Positions 18,777 to 27,477 of a stretch of DNA of 64,000 bases are shown here, in pieces (the stretch's first letter is position 1; each line of letters starts with the position of its first letter). Source of the DNA: Streptomyces sp. Ru73 (lineage in GTDB: Bacteria > Actinomycetota > Actinomycetes > Streptomycetales > Streptomycetaceae). The notes below the pieces were generated by a model, which saw nothing but the letters and a program-made list of their open reading frames with translations, had not been told where the DNA came from and ran no database searches. Both the position numbers and the translations under genes were made by a program. The stretch lies in NCBI RefSeq assembly GCF_002920575.1, contig NZ_PQSQ01000025.1, positions 1 to 64,000 on the forward strand, in the 5' to 3' direction.

Positions 18777-19892
18777 ATGGGTGCGGAGGTCGTGGAGCGG
18801 GAGCTCGCCGGACTGCGATGGCTGGTCCTCTCCGGAGAACGGACCGCCGTCTTCCGCACCCTCGGCGACGCCGCACGCGCCGACATCCGCGCCGTCCAGG
18901 ACGCCCTCCCGGAACGGGACGCACTCCGCTCCTGGACGGCACGCGGCCGCGGCCGGGAACGGCTCGGACGGCTGCTGCACGCCACGGAGGCCGCGCACCC
19001 GGTACAGCTCGGCGAGCTGCGGGCCCTGGCCGACGGGGCCGGCGCCGGCTTCCACGACCTGCTCCTCGCCAACCTCCGCGGCGACCTCGGCGCGGAGGAC
19101 GGCACCGGCTGCACCGACCTCGGCTGGCGCCGCACCCGCTCCCTCGTCGCCCACAACGAGGACGGCGCGCCCGCGCTCCACGGCCGGCTGATGCTGCTCA
19201 CCCTGCGCATCGACGGCGAAGCACCGGTCACCGTCCAGTGGTACCCGGGCTTCCTGCCCGCCAACACCTTCACCGCCACCGGCCACGGCCTCGTCTGGGG
19301 CATCAACCACATCCAGGCCGCCGACCCGGCCGACGCGCCCGGCCGCCACTTCGTCGCCCGCGCGATGCAGCAGGCCCGCACCCTCGACGAAGCCGTCCAC
19401 CACCTCGGCACCCGGCCCAGCGCGGGCGGCTTCGCCTATACCCTCGGCGAGGCGGCCACCGGCCGGGTCGCCGTCGTGGAGAGCACCGCCGGCCGCACCG
19501 CCGCACTGGAGGCCGGGCCCGACGCACCCCTCCACTGGCACACCAACCACCTGCGGCAGCTGGCCGCTTCGCTGGACGCCACGTCCGGCACCGGACACGG
19601 CGCACAGGCGGCCCGCAGCCTCGGCCAGTACGAGGAGAGCGTGGCACGCGGCGCGGTCCTCGACCGGCTCACCGCCCCCGACGCGGAGCCGGGACCCGAC
19701 TGGTTCCTCGACGTCCTCACCGGCGCGCCCCTCCCGGACGGCGTGCACCGCACCGCCGCCGGCACCGACCCGCTGATGACCCTCTGCACCGCCGTCGCCG
19801 ACCTCACCGCCGACCGCATCACCGTACGCGGCGCCGACGGCCGGACCGCCGAACTGCGGCTGTCGGCCTATGCGCGGGGGGAGACCGAGTGA
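18777..19892 (+). CDS. C45-family peptidase / acyl-CoA:6-aminopenicillanic-acid-acyltransferase-like
   Basis: This 371-residue Ntn-hydrolase-type protein looks related to isopenicillin-N acyltransferase (peptidase family C45). The likely nucleophile is the Cys in EDGTGCTDLGW, which in the family becomes N-terminal after self-cleavage. SLVAHNEDGAP and GLVWGINHIQ are further family landmarks. Such enzymes hydrolyse or transfer acyl groups on amines or small peptides; the substrate is unknown here. ATG 18777 follows GGGAAGG. No signal peptide is visible. It is upstream of an RpiR regulator in the same direction and has its own palindromic operator, shared with the aminotransferase gene, so the three genes probably form one regulon. 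Confidence 0.8.
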   Translation: MGAEVVERELAGLRWLVLSGERTAVFRTLGDAARADIRAVQDALPERDALRSWTARGRGRERLGRLLHATEAAHPVQLGELRALADGAGAGFHDLLLANLRGDLGAEDGTGCTDLGWRRTRSLVAHNEDGAPALHGRLMLLTLRIDGEAPVTVQWYPGFLPANTFTATGHGLVWGINHIQAADPADAPGRHFVARAMQQARTLDEAVHHLGTRPSAGGFAYTLGEAATGRVAVVESTAGRTAALEAGPDAPLHWHTNHLRQLAASLDATSGTGHGAQAARSLGQYEESVARGAVLDRLTAPDAEPGPDWFLDVLTGAPLPDGVHRTAAGTDPLMTLCTAVADLTADRITVRGADGRTAELRLSAYARGETE

Positions 19893-20051
19893 GCGCCGGC
19901 CGGTGCGTGGCGAGGCCGGCCGAACCCGGGCGGGGCCCGGTACGCCGAGCCCGGCACGGTCCGCCGGCCGCCCGCCAGGACCGGTACCCGGCCGCCGGAC
20001 CGGTACCCGCCCGCCCCGGCCCGTGCCCGCCCGTACGAGAGAATCGACGCC

Positions 20052-20978
20052 ATGGCCCCCGCACCGTCCAACCCCCCGCGCCCGCCGCAGACCTACGACG
20101 AACTCGTCGGTGAGCTGCAGCGCCGCGGGGAGTCCCTGACCCGCTCCCAGCGCCTGCTGGCCGACCGGCTGCTCGCCGACCCCGAAGGCGTCGCCTTCAT
20201 GACCGTCTCCGAACTCGCCTCGGCCGCCGGCGTCAACGAAGCCACCGTCGTCCGCTTCGCCACCGGCCTCGGCCTCGACGGCTACCCGGGCCTCACCCGC
20301 CTCTGCCGCGCACACCTCCGCGAACAGGCCCAGCTGCTCCGCCGCTACGACAACCTCGAACAGCTCGGCGCCGACGACGGCGACCTCCTCGAACGCTCGG
20401 TCGCCCTCGACCGCGCCAACATCGCCCGCACCTTCGCGCGCGTCCCCCAGGACACCTGGGACGCCGCGGTACGCGCCCTCGCCGAGGCCCCCCGCGTGCA
20501 CATCATGGGCCTCCGCAAGTGCCACGCCCCCGCCTACCTCCTCGGCTACCTGCTGCGCATGCTCCGCGAAGAGGTCGCCACCGTCACCCCCGGGACCGGC
20601 ACGCTCACCGACGACCTGCGCCGCGTCCGCGCGGACGACTGCTTCGTCGCCCTCTCCATCCACCGCTACAGCGCCCAGACCGTACGGGCCGCCGCCTGGG
20701 CCCACGAACGCGGCGCCCACTGCATCGCCCTCACCGACAACCCCTCCTCACCGCTCGCCGCCACCGCCCGGCAGACCTTCTACGTCGACGCCGCCGGCCC
20801 CTCCGTCCTGCGGTCGGTGACGGCCTTCACGTCCCTGGTCCAGGCACTGGCGGCCGGCGTCGCGCAGCTCGGCGGCCACAAGACACGCGCCACCCTCCTC
20901 CAGGAGGAGCAGCTGATGGAGGAGTTCGGGGTGTACGCGAGAAATTCAGGCCCGTCCGGGGACACCTCCCAGCGATAG
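20052..20978 (+). CDS. MurR/RpiR-family transcriptional regulator
   Basis: This 308-residue regulator has an N-terminal RpiR helix-turn-helix (residues about 10-85; FMTVSELASAAGVNEATVVRFATGLGLDGYPGL read in two halves) and a C-terminal SIS sugar-phosphate-type domain (about 125-265; VHIMGLRKCHAPAYLLG, CFVALSIHRYSAQTV, CIALTDNPSSPLA). SIS domains normally sense phosphosugars or related metabolites. It lies 159 bases after the C45 gene; that spacer is GC-rich and repeats GACCGGTACCCG twice. It converges with the aminotransferase gene. It is the best candidate to bind the TGCAA-N6-TTGCA palindromes before C45 and the aminotransferase. Confidence 0.9.
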   Translation: MAPAPSNPPRPPQTYDELVGELQRRGESLTRSQRLLADRLLADPEGVAFMTVSELASAAGVNEATVVRFATGLGLDGYPGLTRLCRAHLREQAQLLRRYDNLEQLGADDGDLLERSVALDRANIARTFARVPQDTWDAAVRALAEAPRVHIMGLRKCHAPAYLLGYLLRMLREEVATVTPGTGTLTDDLRRVRADDCFVALSIHRYSAQTVRAAAWAHERGAHCIALTDNPSSPLAATARQTFYVDAAGPSVLRSVTAFTSLVQALAAGVAQLGGHKTRATLLQEEQLMEEFGVYARNSGPSGDTSQR

Positions 20979-20990
20979 CCGGGGGAGACC

Positions 20991-21025
20991 GAGGGCGAGC
21001 GGCCGCAGGGCCGCGACCGGCCCTC
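20991..21025. terminator. Bidirectional terminator between rpiR and the aminotransferase
   Basis: This is a two-tier stem. The outer pair is GAGGGC (20991-20996) with GCCCTC (21020-21025). The inner pair is GCGGCC (20999-21004) with GGCCGC (21009-21014) and a 4-base loop. It sits in the 52-base gap between two convergent genes. Confidence 0.7.
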
Positions 21026-21030
21026 GCGCA

Positions 21031-22320
21031 TCACCCCGGCCGCACCGGCCCCGTACCCGTGACGACGGCGCCCAGCGCCTCGCGCAGATGCGCCAGCGCC
21101 CCCGCGATCCACGGCAGCGACAACGGGTCGCCCGACCGCAGCGCCGCCCACCGCTCGGCGGCCGTCTCCCCGTACAGCAGGCTCGTCGCCACCCGCGCCC
21201 GCAGCCCCTCCGGCACGTCCCCGAACGCCGCACCGGCCAGCACCCCGACCCCGTGCTCCCGCAGCAGCACCCCGGCCAGCTCCGCGCCCGTGGTGACACC
21301 CCGCGCGGCCAGCACCGGCCGCACCGGCTCGAAGTCCGGGTACAGGTAGAACCCCGCCTCGGGTGCCCGGCAGCGCGCACCGGCCGCCGTGAACTCCGCG
21401 TGCACGGCGCGCGCGACGGTGCCGTGCAGCCGGCGGGCCGCGTCGACGTGCGCCAGCACCTCCGGCGGATCGGCCAGCACATGCGCCGCGACCGCCTGCA
21501 TCGGCGCCGCCAGACCGGACCACACCTCACTGGCCACCCCGGTCAGATCCCGCATCAGCCGCTCGCCCCACGCCCCCTCGGGCACCCGCGCGAACCCGAT
21601 CCGCCAGCCGCCCAGCGCCATGGACTTGCTCAGCCCACTGGTGACGACCGTTCGGCCGGGAAGATGCCGTACGGCACTCGGCGCCCGCCGCCCGTCCGCG
21701 CCCTCCGCCGCGGGGTGCAGCACCTCCGCGTAGATCTCGTCGGAGACCACCACAAGCCCGTGCCGCTCCGCGATCGCACAGACCGCCCGTACGTCCGCGT
21801 CCCGCGCGACGGTGCCGGTCGGATTGTCCGGCACCGTCAGGATCAGCACACCGGGCCGCGCACCGTCGGCGCGCGCGGCCGCCAGCGCGTCCTCCAGCAG
21901 CGCCGGATCGGGCACCCCGCCCGCGGCGTCCGGCACCGGCACGCCGACGACCCGCTTGCCCACCAGCGCGGACTGCGCGGCGTAACTCACCCACGCCGGA
22001 CGCGGCAGCACCACGTCGCCCGGCAGCGCGGCGAGCAGCGCGAACAGCAGTGCCTTGCTGCCCGGCGCGAAGAGCACCTGCTCGGGCCCGGTGGCCACGC
22101 CACGCCGGGTGAACCAGCCGGCGGCGGCCTCGCGGGCCTCCGCCGAACCGACCACGGGCCCGTAGCCGTTGCGGTGCGCCGCGGCGGACAGCACCGCCGC
22201 GATCCCGTCCGGCACGGGGAGCCCGGCCTCGCCGAACCCCAGGTGCAGCACCTTCTCGCCCGCCGCGCGGCGGGCCCGCATCGTCTCGTCGATGGCCAAG
22301 GTCGCCGAATGCATGGTCAC
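21031..22320 (-). CDS. PLP-dependent aminotransferase, class I/II
   Basis: This 429-residue fold-type I aminotransferase has the PLP-lysine motif TSGLSKSMALGGWRIG. PDNPTGTVA (the Asn/Pro turn), VVSDEIYAEVLH (the Asp and Tyr contacting PLP) and the substrate-binding Arg near RARVATSLL are also present. It would move an amino group between an amino acid and a 2-oxo acid; the substrate is not evident. GTG 22320 is supported by GAGGAGA upstream; ATG 22314 is an alternative. Its promoter region carries two exact TGCAA-N6-TTGCA palindromes, linking it to the RpiR/C45 genes. A 19-bp hairpin separates it from the GH35 gene behind it, so the two are probably transcribed separately. Confidence 0.88.
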   Translation of the reverse strand: MTMHSATLAIDETMRARRAAGEKVLHLGFGEAGLPVPDGIAAVLSAAAHRNGYGPVVGSAEAREAAAGWFTRRGVATGPEQVLFAPGSKALLFALLAALPGDVVLPRPAWVSYAAQSALVGKRVVGVPVPDAAGGVPDPALLEDALAAARADGARPGVLILTVPDNPTGTVARDADVRAVCAIAERHGLVVVSDEIYAEVLHPAAEGADGRRAPSAVRHLPGRTVVTSGLSKSMALGGWRIGFARVPEGAWGERLMRDLTGVASEVWSGLAAPMQAVAAHVLADPPEVLAHVDAARRLHGTVARAVHAEFTAAGARCRAPEAGFYLYPDFEPVRPVLAARGVTTGAELAGVLLREHGVGVLAGAAFGDVPEGLRARVATSLLYGETAAERWAALRSGDPLSLPWIAGALAHLREALGAVVTGTGPVRPG

Positions 22321-22380
22321 GGCGCCCCACTCTCCTCACCGGGATCGGTCACGGCTGCGCGCGTGCGGGCACGCAGCGTA

Positions 22381-22426
22381 TGCAAGCGTGATTGCAAGCA
22401 CGACGATACCTGCAAGGAAAATTGCA
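22381..22426 (-). promoter_or_regulatory. Pair of TGCAA-N6-TTGCA operators before the aminotransferase
   Basis: Two perfect palindromic sites, TGCAAGCGTGATTGCA (22381-22396) and TGCAAGGAAAATTGCA (22411-22426), are set 30 bases apart, close to three helical turns. That places two regulator dimers on one DNA face. They begin about 60 bases upstream of the aminotransferase start, over the likely promoter. The second site differs from the C45 site at 18710 in only two of 16 bases. Confidence 0.75.
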
Positions 22427-22439
22427 TAGGGGGGTGGGT

Positions 22440-22509
22440 GTGCACAGGGCTTGCGCACACGGGTTTGGGCACACGCCTTGCGCACGCCTTGTGCGCACGC
22501 CCTGTGCAC
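22440..22509 (-). terminator. Large inverted repeat after the GH35 gene
   Basis: The 19-base arm at 22440-22458 pairs with 22491-22509 with one mismatch, enclosing a 32-base loop that itself contains further TTGCGCAC-type repeats. It lies between the 3' end of the beta-galactosidase gene and the aminotransferase promoter, so it probably ends transcription from GH35 and insulates the operators. Confidence 0.6.
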
Positions 22510-22594
22510 GCGGGCGCCGCAGCCGGGCGTGCGGGCCCGGCCGACGGGGTGACCGCGAGGCCGGGTACGCAGGCCCGGCCGGCCGACCGGCCGC

Positions 22595-22655
22595 CTCGGT
22601 CACGGCACGAGCCGGGGCCCGGGGGCGCCGTCTCGGTTACGGCACGAGCCGGGGC
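22595..22655. repeat. Tandem duplication of the GH35 3' end
   Basis: A 24-base segment at 22595-22618 recurs at 22632-22655 with one mismatch, a 37-base period. The second copy encodes the last codons and stop of the GH35 protein (PRLVP-stop). The first copy lies just beyond the stop and would encode the same residues in another frame. This looks like a slipped-strand duplication at the end of the gene. Confidence 0.75.
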
Positions 22656-24505
22656 ATCCCCGCCCCATCGGCAGCCGCCCCCGCAGCAGCCCCCTCCCGT
22701 TCCGCCTCCCGCTCGCCCTCTCCCGCTCCCTCCAGCTCCAGGACCAGCACTTCGTTCGCCCCCTCGCGCAGGCACGGGCCCGGCACGTACAGCCCCCGCT
22801 GCGGCCCCGCCGACCAGTACCGCCCCAGCGGGAACCCGCCCACCCACACGAACCCCCTTCCCCAGCCCGGCAGTTCGAGCACCGCGTCCCCGGTCCCGCC
22901 CGCCGGCACCACGACCGTCCCCCGATGCAGCCCCCGCACCCCCGCCCGGCCCCGCGACGGCCCGAACGCCACCCGCGCCACCGCCGCCGCGTCCTCCAGC
23001 GCGTCCAGCCGCAGCCCACGCGCCCGTACGCCATGCACGTACTGCCGCTCGTGCAGCACCCCGCCCGTGACCCCCTTCGGCTCACCCAGCCGCGGCCCGT
23101 AATTGACCCGCCCCAGCGACTCCACCCACAGCTCCACCTCCGCCGGCCCCGCGACCGGCCCGAACCCCGCCTCCTCGGTGTCCAGCACCGGCCCCCGCAC
23201 CCCGTCCATGAACGTCACCGCCCGGTCCCGCAGCCCGCGGACCCGCAACTCGTACGGCTCCCGCGGCCCCGGCACCGAAACCCGGTACCGCACCACGCCC
23301 CGGTCCACGTCCAGCTCCTCGAACGTCGGCGGCACCCCGGACCGCACCTCCGGCCCGCCCAGCGCCGCCACCACCGCGTCCATCGACGCCCAGCCCGTCA
23401 GCCGCACCGCCGCGGGACCGGCCAGCACCGGCCACGGCGCGGGCGGCTCCGGCACAGGACCCTCGGCGTACGCGGCCAGCACCTCACGGAACCGCCAGAA
23501 CTTCGCCGTCGGCCGGCCGCGCTCGTCGACGGGCGCGTCGTAGTCGTACGACGTCACCGTCGGCAGCAACGCACCGTCCTGCAGCGCACCGGACCGGTTC
23601 GCGCCCGCCCAGCCGCCGAAACTCGTCCCGCCGTGCGCCATGTAGACGTTCACCGACGCCCCGCACTCCAGAATCTCCGCCAGCGCGGCCGCCGCGTCCT
23701 CCGCATCCCGCACGGCATGATCCGCACCCCAGTGGTCGAACCACCCGCACCAGAACTCCATGCACATCAACGGCCCGTCCGGCCGGTGCCGCCGCAGCGC
23801 CGCGAACGCCTCCCGCGCCCCCGACCCGAAATTGACCGTCGCCGTCAGCCCCGGCACGCTCCCGCCCGTCAGCATGTGGTCCTCCGGCCCGTCCGACGTG
23901 CACAGCGGCACCGTCACCCCCAGCGCACGCAACCGGTCCACCAGGTGCGCGAGGTACGCCGCGTCCGACCCGTACGAGCCGTACTCGTTCTCCACCTGCA
24001 CCATGACCACCGGCCCGCCCCGGTCGCACTGGCGCGGCACCACCTGCGCCAGCACCGCCGCCAGCCAGCCGTCCACCGCCCGCAGATACCGCGCGTCGGA
24101 CGTCCGCACCCGCCGCCCCAGCGGCCCGGTCACCCAGTGCGGCAGCCCACCGTTCTCCCACTCGGCACAGATGTACGGACCGGGACGGACGATCGCGAGC
24201 AGCCCAGCGCGCCCAGCCGCGTCCAGGAACCGGCCGAACGCCGCCAGCCTCCGGAACTCACCCGCACGCGGCTCGTGCAGATTCCACGGCACGTACGTCT
24301 CCACGCAGTTCAGACCCATCGCCCGCAGCATCGCCAGCCGGTGGTCCCAGTGCCCCTCGTGCACCCGGAAGTAGTGCAGCGCGCCCGACAGCAGCCGCAC
24401 CGGCCGCCCGTCCAGCTCGAACTCCCGCCCCCCGACGGCAAACCGCCGCCCCACCGGAGCGCCGCCCCCGCCCCCCACCACGCCCGCCGCTCCGCCGTCC
24501 GTCAC
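22637..24505 (-). CDS. Beta-galactosidase, glycoside hydrolase family 35
   Basis: This GH35 retaining galactosidase has about 622 residues and removes terminal beta-linked galactose. Landmarks are FELDGRPVRLLSGALHYFR at the start of the TIM barrel, IVRPGPYICAEWENGG, the acid/base Glu in VQVENEYGSYG, and the nucleophile Glu in MEFWCGWFDHWG. C-terminal beta-sandwich domains follow (ELWVESLGRVNYG, GFVWVGGFPLGRYW). No secretion signal is visible, so it is probably cytoplasmic and would act on imported oligosaccharide. GTG 24505 has a purine-rich ribosome-binding stretch; ATG 24574 is an alternative that lacks one. The last 20 or so residues are Glu/Ala/Gly-rich. It diverges from an AraC regulator, which is the natural candidate to control it. 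Confidence 0.88.
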   Translation of the reverse strand: MTDGGAAGVVGGGGGAPVGRRFAVGGREFELDGRPVRLLSGALHYFRVHEGHWDHRLAMLRAMGLNCVETYVPWNLHEPRAGEFRRLAAFGRFLDAAGRAGLLAIVRPGPYICAEWENGGLPHWVTGPLGRRVRTSDARYLRAVDGWLAAVLAQVVPRQCDRGGPVVMVQVENEYGSYGSDAAYLAHLVDRLRALGVTVPLCTSDGPEDHMLTGGSVPGLTATVNFGSGAREAFAALRRHRPDGPLMCMEFWCGWFDHWGADHAVRDAEDAAAALAEILECGASVNVYMAHGGTSFGGWAGANRSGALQDGALLPTVTSYDYDAPVDERGRPTAKFWRFREVLAAYAEGPVPEPPAPWPVLAGPAAVRLTGWASMDAVVAALGGPEVRSGVPPTFEELDVDRGVVRYRVSVPGPREPYELRVRGLRDRAVTFMDGVRGPVLDTEEAGFGPVAGPAEVELWVESLGRVNYGPRLGEPKGVTGGVLHERQYVHGVRARGLRLDALEDAAAVARVAFGPSRGRAGVRGLHRGTVVVPAGGTGDAVLELPGWGRGFVWVGGFPLGRYWSAGPQRGLYVPGPCLREGANEVLVLELEGAGEGEREAEREGAAAGAAADGAGMPRLVP

Positions 24506-24628
24506 GCCCCTCGCCCCTTCCCTCACCCGGCCCACGTCCCGTCCAGCACACCCCCTGGCGGCACGGCGGTCCATGGACAAAGATCAGCACTGTTTGGACG
24601 GAACGCCCGTCGGCAGGGGAGCGGGCGG

Positions 24629-24790
24629 ACGCCGGCATACGGCAAGGCACCGGCGTACGGAAGGGCACCGGTATACGGAAGGGCACCGGCGTAGGGCAAG
24701 GCGTCGGCGCACGGAAGGGCGTCGGCAGGCGGCAAGGCACCGGTATACGGAAGGGCACCGGCGTACGGAAGGACGTCGGCGCGCGGTAAC
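24629..24790. repeat. Nine-copy 18-bp tandem repeat
   Basis: Nine units of exactly 18 bp run head to tail from 24629 to 24790, with consensus GCACCGGCGTACGGAAGG and one to six changes per unit. Unit length is a multiple of three, so several frames stay open and would read as six-residue repeats (ALPYAG-like on the minus strand). I do not believe any of these frames is a gene. The array fills the divergent space between the GH35 and AraC genes. Confidence 0.85.
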
Positions 24791-24889
24791 GCACCCGCAA
24801 GCACGGCCCAGCAGCCCGGAAGGCGACGACAAGGCACCGACGACCACGGCAAAGCAACCCGGAAGGCGACGGCGAACGGAGGAGCCCGC

Positions 24890-25780
24890 GTGTACCACAC
24901 CTGGATGCGCTACTTCACGCCGAGCCCGGTCCACCACCGGCTCGGCCTCGTCTGCCTCGGCGTGGGACTCCAGCACGGCACCCTGCCCGCCGTCGGCCCC
25001 CGCACCCTCGACCACCACGTCGCCGTCGTCATCCACGCGGGCAGCGGCTGGTACGCGGACCCCGACGGCACCCGGCACCCCGTCACCGCCCCCGCCCTCC
25101 TCTGGCTCACCCCCGGCGTCCCGCACCACTACGGCGCCGACCCCGACAGCGGCTGGGACGAGAGCTTCGTCGACTTCACCGGCCCCGCCGCCACCACCTA
25201 CACCGAACTCGGCTACATCGAACCCGCCCCCGACCGCCCCCTCGTCCCCCTCGCCGACACCGCCGCCGCCCGCGCCGCCATCGGCCGCATCGCCCGCGCC
25301 GCCCGCCGCGGCAACCCCCTCCTCGAAGTCGAGACCTCCGCCGCCGTCCACGAACTCCTCGTCGCCCTGCGCCGCGCACGCGCCGACACCGACGCCGACG
25401 GCGACCCCGTCCTGCAGGCCCTCGCCCGCGACGCCTTCCTGCCGCTGTCCGTCGCCGAACACGCGGCGCGCCACGGCATGACCCCCGCCGAACTCCGCAC
25501 CGCCGTACGCCGCGGCGCCGGCTGCAGCCCCAAGGACTACCTCCTCGGCATCCGTCTCGGCCGCGCCAAGGAACTCCTCGCCGCCACCGAACTCCCCGTC
25601 GCCGCCGTCGCCCGCCGCGTCGGCTACGACGACCCCGCCTACTTCAGCCGCCTCTTCACCCGCAGAGTCGGCACCGCCCCGGTCCGCTTCCGCCGGCAAC
25701 AGGGCCGCACGGTCCCCGGCGGCTGGTCCACCCGCATCCCCGACCCCGACAACCCACCCCTGGTCAACGGCACCGGCTGA
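24890..25780 (+). CDS. AraC-family transcriptional regulator
   Basis: This 296-residue regulator has an N-terminal cupin-type sugar-binding domain (AVVIHAGSGWYADPDGTRHPV, LTPGVPHHYG, residues about 25-110). The C-terminal AraC double HTH is at about 205-275 (YLLGIRLGRAKELLAATELP, VAAVARRVGYDDPAYFSRLFTR read in two parts). GTG 24890 has GGAGGAG 6 bases upstream. It is divergent from the GH35 beta-galactosidase gene across 384 bases that include the 18-bp repeat array. By analogy with other AraC/sugar-hydrolase pairs it probably activates that gene on a galactoside signal; this is inference. Confidence 0.9.
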   Translation: MYHTWMRYFTPSPVHHRLGLVCLGVGLQHGTLPAVGPRTLDHHVAVVIHAGSGWYADPDGTRHPVTAPALLWLTPGVPHHYGADPDSGWDESFVDFTGPAATTYTELGYIEPAPDRPLVPLADTAAARAAIGRIARAARRGNPLLEVETSAAVHELLVALRRARADTDADGDPVLQALARDAFLPLSVAEHAARHGMTPAELRTAVRRGAGCSPKDYLLGIRLGRAKELLAATELPVAAVARRVGYDDPAYFSRLFTRRVGTAPVRFRRQQGRTVPGGWSTRIPDPDNPPLVNGTG

Positions 25781-25933
25781 GCGACATCCGCACGCTGCGC
25801 ACCGCCCGCCGCCTCATGGCCGTCGTCTGGCTCTTTCTCCTCCAGGGGGACGCGCGGGCCGAACAGCCCCGTAACCCGCCGGGCACCCTCTCCCGCCAGG
25901 CAGTGCGGGTGCGGGAACGGCTGGCATGACGGA

Positions 25934-25969
25934 CGGTACGGCTCCCTCCGTGCGGTGGGAGCCGTACCG
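25934..25969. terminator. Bidirectional terminator between AraC and MFS genes
   Basis: CGGTACGGCTCCC (25934-25946) pairs perfectly with GGGAGCCGTACCG (25957-25969) around a 10-base loop, in the 224-base gap between convergent genes. Nothing else was seen in that gap. Confidence 0.8.
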
Positions 25970-26004
25970 GTGTGCCGCCGACGCCGGCGCCGGGCCCGCG
26001 TCCC

Positions 26005-27477
26005 TCAGGGGGACACCTCTTCGAGCGGCCGGTCGGTGGTCTCCTCGGCGAAGAACGCCGCGGCCAGCGCGCCCACGAGGGCGACCCCGCCCAGCGTGAC
26101 GAAGACGGCCGAGACCTGCCCGCCGCCCGCGTAGATCGCACCGACCAGCAGCGGGCCGAGGATCACCCCGAGCCGGTTCAGCGCGCCGCCGACGCTGCAG
26201 CCCAGCGCCCGCATCCGGGTCGGATACAGCTCCGGCGTGTACAGGTACAGGCAGATGTTCGAGCCGAAGAAGCAGACCGCCGCGAGCGAGGTCCACACCA
26301 GTACCTGCACGGGCGTACGCGCACCCAGCGCGGCCAGCACGATCAGCAGCGCCGCCGCCCCGCCGAGGAAGAACGCGAACACCTTCCGCCGCCCGATCCG
26401 GTCGACCGTCAGCGCCACCAGCAGACACCCGAGGAAACCGGCGACCGAGGTGACGGTGGAGTACAGCAGCGCGTCGGACAGCGACAGCCCGTACTGCTTG
26501 CCGTAGATCGTCGGCAGCCAGGACGTAATGCCGTAATTGACGAAATAGCCGGTGAACCAGAGCGTCCCGATCACCAGCGTCCGGCGGCGGTACCGACCCG
26601 TGAACAGCCCCCTGACGCCGGTGGCGGCGGCTTCGGCCGGCGTGGCGGGCCGGGCAGGCGCCGTGGGCGTGAGCGTGGTCGTCGGCGTGGCGGAAGCCGA
26701 CGCGGTCACGGCCGCTTCCGGCGTCGCCCCCGCCGCGGCACCGACCGGCGGCAGCGGAGCCCCGGTCGCCGCCACGACCTTGGCCTCGATCAGCTCCATC
26801 GTCGCCGCGGCCTCCTGCAGCCGGCCGCGGTCGGCGAGCCACCGCGGCGACTCCGGAACGGCGCGCTGCACGAGGATGCACAGCAACCCCGGTACGGCCG
26901 CCACCACGTACATCCAGCGCCAGCCCAGCGCCGGCACGACCCACGCCGCGACCAGCGCGCCGATGGTGAGCCCCGCGGGAAAGACCAGCTCGTACAGCAG
27001 TACGAACCGACCCCGCTTGAAGCTGCGGGTGATCTCGCTGATGAACGTCGCGGCGACCGGCACCTCACCGCCGATCGCCAGCCCCTGCACGAAGCGCAGC
27101 GCCATGAAGGGCGGCGCCGAAGGGCTCGCGGCCAGGGCGAGCGAGGCCAGCCCGGACACGCCGATGCAGATCGCGATGATCTTCACGCGCCCGATGCGGT
27201 CCGCCATCCGCCCCGAGAAGAGCGCGCCGATGAGCATGCCCAGGGAGCCGATGGTGAGTACGGCGGTGACGTCGCCGTCCGTGAGGTGCCACTGCTGCCG
27301 CAGCTCGGGCATGGCGTACGCGATCAGCAGCTGGTCGAAGGCTTCGAAGAAGGTCACCACGCCGATGACGAGGCGGACGGTGACGTGCCAGCGGGACAGG
27401 GGGAGACGTTCGAACCGAGCGGCGATACCGGCGCGGAGGGCGTCGGTGTCACGGCCCGGGGATGCGTCGAGGCTCAT
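26005..27477 (-). CDS. MFS transporter, aromatic-acid/sugar-porter type
   Basis: This 490-residue, 12-helix major facilitator has the loop-2 signature GRMADRIGRVK, its repeat VDRIGRRK in loop 8, and LYTPELYPTRMRALG near helix 10. These are typical of the SP/AAHS group that takes up aromatic acids and related compounds. The central loop between helices 6 and 7 (residues about 235-290) is an unusual Ala/Thr/Pro-rich stretch (ASASATPTTTLTPTAPARP). ATG 27477 is preferred because AGGA sits just upstream; in-frame sequence before it is low-complexity. It is divergent from the aldehyde dehydrogenase gene and probably brings in the substrate of the catabolic cluster. Confidence 0.85.
   Translation of the reverse strand: MSLDASPGRDTDALRAGIAARFERLPLSRWHVTVRLVIGVVTFFEAFDQLLIAYAMPELRQQWHLTDGDVTAVLTIGSLGMLIGALFSGRMADRIGRVKIIAICIGVSGLASLALAASPSAPPFMALRFVQGLAIGGEVPVAATFISEITRSFKRGRFVLLYELVFPAGLTIGALVAAWVVPALGWRWMYVVAAVPGLLCILVQRAVPESPRWLADRGRLQEAAATMELIEAKVVAATGAPLPPVGAAAGATPEAAVTASASATPTTTLTPTAPARPATPAEAAATGVRGLFTGRYRRRTLVIGTLWFTGYFVNYGITSWLPTIYGKQYGLSLSDALLYSTVTSVAGFLGCLLVALTVDRIGRRKVFAFFLGGAAALLIVLAALGARTPVQVLVWTSLAAVCFFGSNICLYLYTPELYPTRMRALGCSVGGALNRLGVILGPLLVGAIYAGGGQVSAVFVTLGGVALVGALAAAFFAEETTDRPLEEVSP

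Noticed and set aside
24629..24790. CRISPR array
   Set aside because: Units are contiguous 18-mers with no unique spacers, and no cas genes are present.
24523..24900. Minus-strand protein of six-residue ALPYAG repeats
   Set aside because: It is a by-product of the 18-bp tandem repeat, whose length is a multiple of three. It has no ribosome-binding site and no recognisable fold.
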